The position numbers were made by a program, and so were the translations under genes. Source: Auxenochlorella pyrenoidosa (Eukaryota > Chlorophyta > Trebouxiophyceae > Chlorellales > Chlorellaceae). Taken from it: DNA of 26,313 nt. Positions 1 through 8,691 of this stretch are shown here, piece after piece. The stretch covers positions 535,384 through 561,696 of the forward strand of contig KQ482017.1 of assembly GCA_001430745.1 (NCBI GenBank), read 5' to 3'. The notes beneath the pieces were generated by a model. The model was not told the DNA's origin and ran no database searches. It saw nothing but the letters and a program-made list of their open reading frames with translations. The stretch's first letter is position 1; every line of letters begins with the position of its first letter.

Positions 1-1493
1 CGCCTGCATGCCTCGGCACTGTTCAGGCCCACCTCCATTAGCTCCAGCCGGCCCTCCCCCGCCGGCAGCACCGGCAGCAGCAGGCACTGCCAGTGGAAGG
101 GCAGCAGCAGCGGGACGAGCGACAGCACGATGCCGCTCAGCAGGCCGGCGTTGGGGCAGAACACCACGATCTGCAGGAAAGAGGGTGGGAGGAGAGTGGA
201 GGAATGGGAGGCTGGTGCGCCGCAGTCTTCGTGGGCAGCACGCTGACCGCCGCAGCCGCGCCCGGCGGCTGCCAGCTGGGCCGCCATGCAGGCGCTGGGG
301 GGGGAACTCAGGCGGCAGGTAGCGTAAGCATCATCATCGTGCCTGTCGCTCCAGCAGGGCGGCGGTCAGGAAGGTGAGCAGGTTCTCCAGGCTCATCGCG
401 CGGCACAGCGCCGCCACCGCCCAGCCGCCCAGGTTCTGCAGGCAGCGAGGGCCCAGGCACTTCCGGAGCACTTGGGGCGCCACCTGGCTCGGGCGAACAC
501 GACAGTAGGCATCCAGATCCGGAGCACTTGTGGCGGCAGCTGGCTCGAGCGAAAACGACAGACAGTGGGATGCAGAGCGGCAGGGCGCACCTCTGCGGCA
601 TCGATGTCTGGAAGGCTGGCGGCGCTGGGGCGCAGCCCTGCAGGAGGCAGCACCGAGGGCAGCAAGCACATCTTGCCACGCGCCATGCACTTGCTCAACC
701 GCATCTGCCCGGCTGGCAGCGCTCGAGTCCAGCGCAGCTCAGACCGGGCGCGCTGCATGCGCCCACGCGTGCCGGCCCTTGCTCAGCGTGCAGCGCCCCG
801 TGTGCTCTGCCCTTCCCGGTCCGACCCCGACCCCACCTCCCCGCCTGCTCTTACCCAGCTCCCTGATCGACCTCAGCAGGTCGGGCCGAGTGAAGCTGAT
901 GGTCTGCAGCCCTGGGTCGGGCTGGAACTCAAACAGCTGCGAGCAGGGCGGCAGACAGCTACGTGGGTTGCTGGGTCAGCGGGGTTGATTGTTACTGTTG
1001 CCAACGCGCATGCCTTTCGGGGCCGGGGGGGGGGGGGGGCGTGGCAGGGCGGCCAGCGCAGCTGGTTGCAAGTCCTTGAACATAACCCCTCGGCGCCGCA
1101 CGGCCGCTCCCTCCCACCGCCCCAGCTCCTCCCCCCGCGGTCGCACCTGCCCCGGCTGCGGCACCACGCTGGCACGGTAAACCGCCAGCAGGTCTGCCGA
1201 GCATAGCGGGCGCGACAGGTCGACGCTCCGAGCCGTCACGCGCACCACAAGCTGCTCCTCTGCTGCCGGCATGTCCTGCTGCTCCACCTGCTGCTGCGCC
1301 TGCTGCCGCTGGCCCTGCTGCCGCTGGCCCTGCTGCTGCTGCACCTGCTCCTGCGCCTGCTCCTGCTGGCTCTGCTGCTGCCGCGGCTGGCGCGGCGGCG
1401 GCGGCGGCATGGCGCGCACATCCGCCTGCTGACCCTGGGCCGAAAGCCTGGCGTCCTGGCCTGCATGGTGCATAGCACCTGTGGCTGCTGCCA

Positions 1494-1525
<32 letters not shown>

Positions 1526-2356
1526 GCGGGCCCTACATCGCCCAGCAGCTCTATCAGGGGCAGGCTGGCGGGCGGGCTTGCCAGGTGCTGCTGCTCCTGC
1601 CGCCGCCGCTCCTCCTCCTGCCCCTCAGGCTGAGCCTCTTCCAGCTGCAGCAGGGGTGGTGGCTCCGCTGGGCAGCTGCCCTGCAACTCTTGCTGCTGTT
1701 GCTCCGGCTGGTCCGCAGGAAGCAGTGCAGGAGGCTCCGTTGCAAGGTCTAGCAGCGGGGCCTCTGCGGCAGGCGCCTGCCCCCGCTCCTGAGCTGCGTC
1801 TGCTGCTGCACCAGACGCCGCCGCCGCTGCCAGCGACCCTGCCCGGCCCGCAGGCGGGGGGCTTGCGCCTGCAGCGCCGAGACTGGCCATGGAGGTGGCA
1901 CTGAGGGTGCGCTCATGCACACGTGATCCCTGTGACAGCCTGCCAGACAGGCTGGGCGGCAGGGGCGATGCATCCAGCAGGGACTGCGCGGTCAGCAGCG
2001 CCGTGCTGCTGCTGGCCGTCAGGTAGCTCTCTGCATCGCTGGCAGAGCCGTCGTCCTCGCCGGGCTGCTCCCCCCGCCGCTGCCGGCTGCCGGCACGGCT
2101 GCTGCTGCGGCTTGCTGCCGGCGCTGCCAGCTCAGCATCGGCCCTCGGCGGGTGCCCCAGTGCTGCATCCTGTGCTGCAGGGGCAACGCCCGCAGGCCCA
2201 GCCGGCGAGCTGCCGCTGCTGCCCACCTCGGCGAGCACTTCCTCCAGCGCCCGGCGGGTGCCCACAGGGGGCGAGGCTCCCGCAGAGCCAGCCAGCTGCG
2301 GTTCTGCCGCCTCAACGCCGGTAGACATTGCCTGCCCTGCCGCATGCCAGTCACCA

Positions 2357-2394
<38 letters not shown>

Positions 2395-5300
2395 GGACCA
2401 CAGGCCGATTTTGGCAGGGCTGGCTGTCGCGCTGCCCAGCCCAGTGGGCGTGAAGAAGGGGGTCGGCCCGGCGGCTGCGCCTGGCAGCCCCTGGTCTGTG
2501 GGCGTGCTCGCTGCGACGGGCTGCGCGCCTGGCGCCTCGGCTGCCTGCGGCGCCGGGCAGTGCGGTGACACCTGCGCCAGCCGGCTGGGCCGCTCCCCGC
2601 CCGCCAGGCCCAGCTGCTGCAGAGCCCGGGCCAGGCTATCTGGCTGGGCTGGGTGCGGCTCGTCCGGCCCACTGCCCTCGGTCCACCGCCGGCTGCTCCC
2701 TTCTGACCCTTCCTCCTCTGCCGCAGGCGCCTCGCCCGCTGCAGCAGCAGCAGCAGCGGCTTGCCCTGCTGCCGCCGCAGGCAGCGCGGCAGCCTGCTGG
2801 TTGACGCTGGCAGTAGAGGCGGCAGAGGGGGCGCCGGCGGAGCTGGCCAAGTGGGCGGAGGAGTCGGCTGGCGACAGCTGGCTGTCGAGCCCCGCCAGCT
2901 CGGCAGCGAAGCTGGTCATGCGCTCCAGCCGCTCCAGGCCCAGGATGGTTTGCAGCACCTGGCACCCAGGGGAGGCAGAGGGGGCATGCAGCCGAATGGT
3001 GGGCGCTGCCACTCCTCTGCGCGCGCAGGGCGCAGGCACGCCACGACGCGGCGCAAGCAGGAGCGACTGCACGAGGGACCGCAGGCGCGCGCCCCCCTGC
3101 AGCCTTTCACGAGCAACCCTGAACCCTGAATGATTGCTGCCTTCCGCGCCGCGGTGCTATTGAACAAAACTTCTGGAACCAACGATCTGCCACCCACCCG
3201 GAAGTGCAGCGCGAAGAAGGGGTGGTGCGTGAGCAGGCAGTAGCAGCGCGGCGCCACCACCAGGTAGCGGCTGAGCGGCGCGTTGCAGCCCGGGTAGGCC
3301 TGCGGGGGAGAAACTAAACTCTAATGTTTGATTTCTTACTGACGGTGTCAAGGCAGCGCGGGCGAACGGGCAGGCGGCCTGGCTGGCGGGCAGGCAGCAC
3401 GGGAGGCGCCCTGCCACGTCTGGGCACCCCGGCCGTGCCGCCAGCAAGCCCGCAGGCACGACACACGCGGCGGCTTCGTGCCGTCTGCCGCGCCCAGGCC
3501 CAGGGGTGCCCTCCCACCTCTCGTGCCATCGAGGGCGGGCGGTGCACAAGCTCCCGCACGTAGCAGCACACACCATAGAGCGTGCGCGGCGCCACGCTGC
3601 CCGGGTCGGTCACCTGCGCGACACGAGCACACGTGCATGCATAGAGAGAGGGCGATGCAGCGTCTGGGCCGGGGTGTGGCGCCGCCCAGCGGCGCTTGCT
3701 TGGTGGTGGCCGGCGCGCGGGCGGCGGGGCGCGCGGAGCGAACAGCGGCACTGCGAGTGCACTCTGCTTCTGAGAGTATCATGAGTCATGGATCTTTGAG
3801 CTTGTCTTTTAACTCCATCTTTGAAAACATCTGGGGGGGGGGTCCCTGAGGCCCTCCTCCAGGGCGCACCTTCATGAGGAAGACAAAGCTTTGGTCATCG
3901 TGCGTCTGGTAGGGCTGGCTGTAGATGACCTCGTTCAGGGCTGCACACACACAGGACAGCGCAGCGGCACGCAGGCAGGCAGGCGGGTCACGCCCGTCGG
4001 CAGGCAGGCGGGTCACGCCGTCGGCACGGGGTCTGCTGCGCCAGGCGGCCCGCCCACATGCGCGCACCAAGCCCTTGCCCTGCACCTGCACCAGCCTGCC
4101 GCAAGCCCTGGTGCTGCCAGCGCCCAGTACGTGCCAGCACCCAGCAGCCCTGCCGGCACCCAGCACCTGCTTGCACCCAACACCTGCCAGAACCCAGAGA
4201 CCCTGTCGGCAGCCAGCGCCTTCGGTCCCCCGCAGCCCAGCCGCCACCCAGCACCTGCCTGACATGCTGGGAGTGCGCTCCAGCAGCTCTGGGCGCACGC
4301 CATGGGGGAAGCAGAAGGCCGCCAGGCTCTGGGCCAGGTCTGGCGCCATGGCGGGGGCCGACGGGAGGGTGTGCAGCACCTGCGGAAGATGGGATGCGCG
4401 GCACAGCAAAGCGAGCACGCGTTTGGGGAAGGCCGGTCGGCGCGCGGGCAGCTGGCAGACCTGCCGCAGCAGCAAGCAGGCAGGAAGGCAAGCAGGCAGG
4501 CAGGCAGGCGTGCCGAAACGTGTCCGCAAATTACAATGCCGATGTGTGGCTGAGCAGCCACCCCTGAGCCGCATGCCAAGCACCCACCTCGGCCTGCAGT
4601 GCCGGCCCCTTGAGCCCGTACTGCCTCTGCCTCTCCTCCCGCGGCGTGTCTGCAGTCACCTCCAGCCCCCCTGCCGCCGCCGCCACGCTGCCGCCGCTGC
4701 CTGCTGCCCGATTGAGCCGTTGGTAGGTCTTGATGTCGGCTGCAACCTCTCGGATGTTCATGTTGGGGGGCAGGCCCTGCTCGCGGCAGGAGGGGGCAGT
4801 TGCTCCCGACAAAGGGCTGAAGGCAGCAGCACATGCAGGCCACAGCGGCTCGTGCTCCTCGGCCACGGCCGCTGCTCACTGCGGCACGCCATCCCAACTC
4901 GCTGGCAACATGCGTCAAGCCATGCCAGCTCACCACCAACACACAAAGTCCCATCCCAGCTCACTGCCAACGCACAAAATCCCATCCCAGCTCACCACCA
5001 CTGCAAAGTGCTCGTACAGCCGATCCTCCCTCCCCTCGCCACCGCCGGCGCCGCCCTCCTGCTGCGTGTACCGACGCGACCACTCCCGCTTCTGGCTGAT
5101 GTGCTCCTCGGGGTTGAAGTAGGGGGCGGCGCTGCCGCGGTCGCGCTGCAAGATCACAGGGCAGCCGGGTGGCCGAGCTTTGGTTTGAGCTGGTGGGTGC
5201 TAGCCCAGCGGAACCACGTCAGCGGCGTCAGCACAGCCCGGCATCCAAGGGTGCCTGGCAGTGTGCTGCGAGGTTCCCTCTGCTGCGAGGTTCCCTCAGC

Positions 5301-5473
5301 TACGCAACAACCAATCACAGCCTCCTGCAGCTCACCCGGTTGGCATTTGGCAGCAGCACGCGCGCCACCTTCCCGAGCGCACTCTCGCGCCGCCCGCCGG
5401 CGCCGCCACTGTGGGAGCTGCCGCTCTCGCTACTGCTGTCATCCAACCCGCGGAAAAAGCCCTTGAGTGGCAT
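1..5473 (-). CDS. DENN-domain protein (probable Rab GEF), 3' end outside window
   Basis: Twelve exons read on the minus strand: 5473-5336, 5145-4996, 4776-4588, 4379-4259, 3940-3870, 3613-3518, 3299-3198, 2958-1147, 936-855, 637-591, 435-343 and 170 to the edge; phases agree at every junction, giving about 1023 residues so far. DENN proteins exchange GDP for GTP on Rab GTPases in membrane traffic. Seen motifs that match plant DENN (AEX-3) proteins in order: YFNPEEHISQKREWSRR (exon 2), GLPPNMNIREV (exon 3), CFPHG..PELLERTPSMS (exon 4), LNEVIY..DDQSFVFLMK (exon 5), RTLYGVCCYV (exon 6), LSRYLVVAPRCYCLLTHHPF (exon 7), LGLERLERM (start of exon 8), then the cDENN core GGWAVAALCRAMSLENLL (exon 11) and IVVFCPNAGLLSG...PFHWQCLLLPVLP (exon 12). 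Exon 8 adds an unusual roughly 540-residue Q/A/P/S-rich linker. The start at 5473 opens with MPLKGFF and has an in-frame upstream ATG at 5629 as the alternative. Two introns (4258-3941 and 342-171) need GC donors. The family call is firm; the exact Rab target is unknown. Confidence 0.88.
463..574. repeat. Two imperfect 56-bp tandem units in DENN intron 10
   Basis: Units start at 463 and 519, both with CCGGAGCACTTG followed by a GGCG..CA.CTGGCTCG core; the first 43 bases of each differ at about five positions. They sit inside the intron between exons 10 and 11 of the DENN gene (590-436), so they do not interrupt coding. Confidence 0.75.
1495..1524 (-). repeat. Second CAG polyglutamine tract in DENN exon 8
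   Basis: Ten uninterrupted CTG triplets on the plus strand (CAG on the coding strand) give a second Gln run. Further interrupted Q-rich stretches fill about 1255-1380, where the pattern QQ(G/A)QRQQ recurs. Confidence 0.9.
2359..2391 (-). repeat. Pure CAG tract coding polyglutamine in DENN exon 8
   Basis: Eleven uninterrupted CTG triplets on the plus strand read as CAG and encode Gln in the frame of DENN exon 8. This lies in the low-complexity linker between the two conserved halves of the DENN protein. Confidence 0.9.
4100..4258. repeat. Repeats of the donor-proximal motif in DENN intron 4
   Basis: The intron starts (minus strand) with GCAGGTGCTGGGTG at 4258. Close variants of this 14-mer recur downstream, together with shorter GTGCTGG and GCTGGCA pieces, through about 4100. 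Farther on, around 3965-4015, two copies of a GGCAGGCGGGTCACGCC(C)GTCGG unit are also present. Confidence 0.6.
4890..5002. repeat. Four 31-bp tandem units carrying the 5' splice site, DENN intron 2
   Basis: Units begin at 4890, 4921, 4952 and 4983, exactly 31 bp apart, each with CAT(C/G)CCA(A/G)CTC. Read on the minus strand, each unit is a GTGAGCTGGGATGG-like sequence. The unit nearest the exon holds the real donor of DENN exon 2 (exon end 4996, intron from 4995), the next two are extra GTGAG donors, and the last has decayed to GCGAG. Confidence 0.85.
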
Positions 5474-5924
5474 GCTGACCGCGGGGCTTGCGCAAAGAGC
5501 AGCTACACAGCCGCTCAAACGCCGCCTCGCACTTGAACAAGCGCGCGGTGCTCGATCATCTGATCTAGCGCAATTGGGCGTGAGGCCTAGTCGAGCAGCC
5601 CAAATGCGACAGGCAGTTTTGCTGGGCACCTCCTCATCACGCTGGGCTTCATCAGTAGTCCCGTTGAGCTTTCCAACCGCACCCTGAATATATCTGTGTG
5701 ATCAAACACCGAGCTTGTACCAAGCGCTGCGACACAACCAACTAGACAGCCTCAATTCCTGTCGGCGGGCGAGTGCTCCTGCAGCTTTCCTGCTCCCCAG
5801 AAGCTTCTATCGAAATCGCATCTGAAAGATCGAAGCGGCCCACGCACTGAGGCGGACGGCAGTTGCTGCTGCCGGCCCCGCCGCCTCTGCCTCTCCCAGG
5901 CTGCCGTGTGCTGTCGGCACCGCC
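5474..5924. promoter_or_regulatory. Head-to-head intergenic region, likely shared promoter
   Basis: This 451-bp stretch separates the DENN start (minus) from the coiled-coil gene start (plus). It is less GC-rich than its surroundings, with A/T-richer islands near 5690-5720 and 5795-5835. No clear TATA box or known motif could be assigned. It must hold both 5' UTRs and probably a bidirectional promoter; this is inferred from gene orientation only. Confidence 0.5.
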
Positions 5925-6404
5925 ATGCCGCCTCGCGGGCCTCCCCCACCGGGGGAGAGGAGGCTCACATTCGAAGAGAAGGTAGGGCGCCATTTCTGGC
6001 CCAACCCACCCTGTCCTTCGGAATATGTCCCAGAGCTGCCCGGGCATGCCCCCAACATGCTGCAGCTGCCACTGCCACCTCTTCTCCAGGTGGCCAGCGA
6101 CATGCAGTTTGCACGGCAGCGTCTGGCCAAGCTACGGGACCGGTTCCAGCAGCGGGAGGAGCTGTTAGGTGGGTGCTGTAAGGAGCCGGCGGCAAGCGGT
6201 TTGGGTCTTCCTGTGTGCACCCGCCTGGTCCTTGCCGTCCCTACCTGCCTGCGTCCAATGTTGGTATTGTCCCTGCCCGCCACCTGCGCAGCCAGCATCA
6301 ATAAGGAAGCTGAGGAGCGGGCGGAGCAGAATGCACGAAGAACTGCGGCGGCGCTTGGGCAAGACGCTGCGCAGCAGCAGCAGCAGGCTGCGGGCCCGGG
6401 GTGA
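5925..6404 (+). CDS. Small coiled-coil protein, three exons, function unknown
   Basis: Preferred model: exons 5925-5981, 6090-6168 and 6292-6404, stop TGA at 6402, protein 82 residues. The first donor is AAG|GTAGGG and its acceptor follows a pyrimidine tract ending CTTCTCCAG; the second donor is TTAG|GTGGGT with acceptor TGCGCAG. Spliced, residues from about 15 to 70 form one continuous charged heptad-like helix (VASDMQFARQRLAKLRDRF, then QQREELL joined to ASINKEAEERAEQ), while the intron-encoded residues are proline- and cysteine-rich and break it, which favours splicing. The N-terminus is proline-rich and the tail has five Gln. I do not recognise the family. Both introns are multiples of three without stops, so an unspliced 159-residue form is also open. 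Confidence 0.6.
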   Translation: MPPRGPPPPGERRLTFEEKVGRHFWPNPPCPSEYVPELPGHAPNMLQLPLPPLLQVASDMQFARQRLAKLRDRFQQREELLGGCCKEPAASGLGLPVCTRLVLAVPTCLRPMLVLSLPATCAASINKEAEERAEQNARRTAAALGQDAAQQQQQAAGPG

Positions 6405-7240
6405 CTGAGGAGCTGCCAGGATCGATCGACACTACGTGCTTCGGTACTCTTGTACTGCTGACGATTTGCCGTCGCAGTTTTGTACTCATCTTGCTCCTTC
6501 ACCTGCCCACTGGCTGGGCGCTGCACACCGCAGCACTTGCTGTCCACTCTGCGGCAGCTGGCGCAGCACAATAGGATGTTCTGGCCCTCGCGCCCTCACG
6601 CCGCTGTGCCCCTTTGCAGGTTTCTTCTCCACCAATCCTCACGCATTGTTTTAACAGGTGCATTTATGAATGATTCAATGAAGGAGGTGAGGCAGGAGGC
6701 CAATGTATGAGGAAGGAGAGCGGGTGAGGAAGGAGAGGGGCCTCTATGGGAGGCGCCGCTCCAGGGCCTGTCACCAACCGTGCAGGCTGCGGTGCTGTGC
6801 ACAAAGGATCAGAGGGTGGGGGAGCAAAGGAAAATGGGCGCAGGGGTTGCAGGGTGGAAAACGCAGGCCCGCGGGACGTGGGAGGTGACGTGGTGGGTGG
6901 GGTTTAAACGCGTCCATCAATGGTGTCGCAAAATGGGGGCAGTGCGCAGGTTGGGCGGTTGCGCCCGGGGCGCCAGGCTGAGCGCCGCCTGGAAATAGTT
7001 GCAGAGTCCAGGGTGCAGCAAAGGATGCTGGGCATGGCGAGCATGCTTGGGTTGGGTTCTGTGCGTAAGTGTGTCTGTGTGAGTGCGCGCGCGAGTGCTG
7101 AGGCAGGGTGGAGATGAGGAGTGGGGCGCAGCAGCGCGGGAAGGCGGCTGGCCAAGGGCATGTTGTCAGCCAGATTACGGGGGGTATGCCCTCAGGAGGC
7201 TGAAGGGTGTATCAAAAGGCCCAGCCGCCCTCCTGTGCGC
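6405..7240. other. Convergent 3' intergenic region, no gene seen
   Basis: The two flanking genes point toward this 836-bp stretch, so it holds both 3' UTRs. No TGTAA on either relevant strand, no RNA gene and no convincing exon was found. There is a purine-rich run near 6680-6745. The short open frames here lack splice-site support and recognisable motifs. Confidence 0.5.
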
Positions 7241-8282
7241 CTAGCCCCACAGAGCGCCTGTGAGGCCGAACTGCTGCGCCTGCTGCGCTTGGTGGGCGGC
7301 CGCCGCAGCCGCCGCTGCCTGTTGCTCCGTCAGCGCCGGCTGCTGCCAGCGGTCGGCCGACAGCGGGCGCTTGGCCTGCGCCGTGGCGGCATCCTCGCCG
7401 CCACGCTTCCTGCAGGGCGCATGCATGGCAGAGGATGGCGGGCCCGTGCTTGCGGCCCTCGCAGCGCCAGCCCACCCTGTGCAGGCATGAAACGACGCCC
7501 CTGGTCCGGCTTGCTGCCAGCAACATGCCAGAAGTTGGGAGGGCGGAGAGCAGCGGCGCAGGCACGGATCACCGCACCTGGGCGCATCGACCATGGCGGC
7601 CTCCAGCCGAGGGAACAGGCGGCGCGACAGGCGGCAGATGTCGGTGTGGTTGTCGTAAAAGATGCGCTGGTTGCAGTTCTGGCAGAAGGGGTGCAGAGGT
7701 TGGGCAGGAGGCGGGTGGTGAGGCATGGCAGAAGGGGGGAGGGGGGCCACGCAGATCAGCCGCCAGCAGGCCACACAGTCTGGGTGCAACCTGTCTGTGC
7801 CGCCCGCTGCTCCTCCAGATGCCCCCCACCTGGTCGCAGACGTGCGCCTGGCCGCTGGACACGCAGAAAAACATGTTGCCGAACACTTGCTTGAACTGGC
7901 ACTGCGTGGCCAGGGGGGTGGGGGGTGCAGGTTGTGAGCATGACTGGGCAAGGGGCACACTCCGCAGGAAGCTTCCGACTGGCTCCAGCCTCATGCCGGG
8001 CAGGCACACCACAAGCTGCCTTGCAAGCACCCAACAACAGTGCACCACAAACTTCGTTGGCAGCAGCAGTGACTTTGTACTGCGGGCATCAGGCATCACA
8101 CGGTAGGTGCAAGCCTGGCGCCGGCGCCTGTCCCGCCGTGCCTTGCGCCAGCTCCCGCCGGTGCGCCGCCAGTCCCAGCGCCCCTTCCCCCCGCCTGCCC
8201 CTACCTGCCGAGTACAGACGTGGTTTTCCTGGCCCTGCAGAGAGTTCCACAGGCCCCTGTACTCTGCGTCTGTCAGTTCCAT
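7241..8282 (-). CDS. Cysteine-rich putative zinc-binding protein, 139 residues
   Basis: Four exons on the minus strand: 8282-8205, 7901-7830, 7678-7578 and 7409-7241 (stop TAG). All phases match and the acceptors are ordinary pyrimidine-AG sites. Six cysteines (23, 27, 39, 48, 52, 65) form a compact module: HVC..QC, then FGNMFFC..SG..HVCD..C, then RIFYDNHTDIC. The Cys-x-x-Ser-Gly-x-x-His-x-Cys pattern is typical of zinc-ribbon-like folds. I believe similar short proteins of unknown function exist in land plants, but cannot name the family. The C-terminal half is low complexity (KRGGED, an eight-Ala run, QAQQAQQ) and ends GALWG. An ATG at 8378 lies in frame upstream, but MELTDAEYRGLW at 8282 is the cleaner start. 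It is head to head with RPT1. Confidence 0.75.
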
Positions 8283-8691
8283 CGTCGCGCTCTGTGCCTG
8301 GCGGCTGGGCAGCAGAAATACGCGCACGGAGCTGCTACAGGGGCTCGGGCAGCGCTGCGCGGAGATGCAGAGGCGCAAAGGGGCCTCCAGCTTGCACGAC
8401 GATGTGGGCAGTCGGGCAGGCAGTGACGGTCCCTGAGGGCGTCAGGCGGGCCTCCTCGTGGTGGCACAGTGGTATGGAGCGTGATGGGTGTGCGCGATGA
8501 GCACCTGAGCGAGCTTGCAGCGACGAGCAGCCAAAGCACGGTTGCACAGCACGAGGCCGAGGAGCGCCGGCGGCCTCCAGGCTATCACATTCGCGCTCCA
8601 ACAGCCCTCGATCGCATTCTCCTCGTTGTCGAGCGGCTTTGCGCTTGAGAAACAGCCAGGCAGGCCAAAGTAGCAGCGGGCCGCTGCTGGG
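8283..8691. promoter_or_regulatory. Head-to-head intergenic region between zinc-binding gene and RPT1
   Basis: 409 bp between two divergent start codons, so it must contain both 5' UTRs and probably a shared promoter. No known proteasome-gene box could be assigned by eye. The RPT1 start context is GGG ATG GCG, favourable for a plant-type start. Confidence 0.5.

Noticed and set aside
472..1206. 244-codon plus-strand open frame
   Set aside because: Overlaps DENN exons 9 and 10 and the introns between; no motif or splice support.
2258..3133. 291-codon plus-strand open frame with poly-Cys
   Set aside because: Antisense shadow of the CAG-rich DENN exon 8.
4890..5002. CRISPR-like regular spacing of 31-bp units
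   Set aside because: The units are directly adjacent tandem repeats without spacers, in a eukaryotic intron.
5161..5225. tRNA-like start (GGGTGGCCGAG)
   Set aside because: It lies inside DENN intron 1 and has no matching acceptor stem or GGTTCGA-type B box.
3925..5466. 513-codon plus-strand open frame
   Set aside because: It runs antisense through well-supported DENN exons and introns; its composition is that of an antisense shadow in GC-rich DNA.
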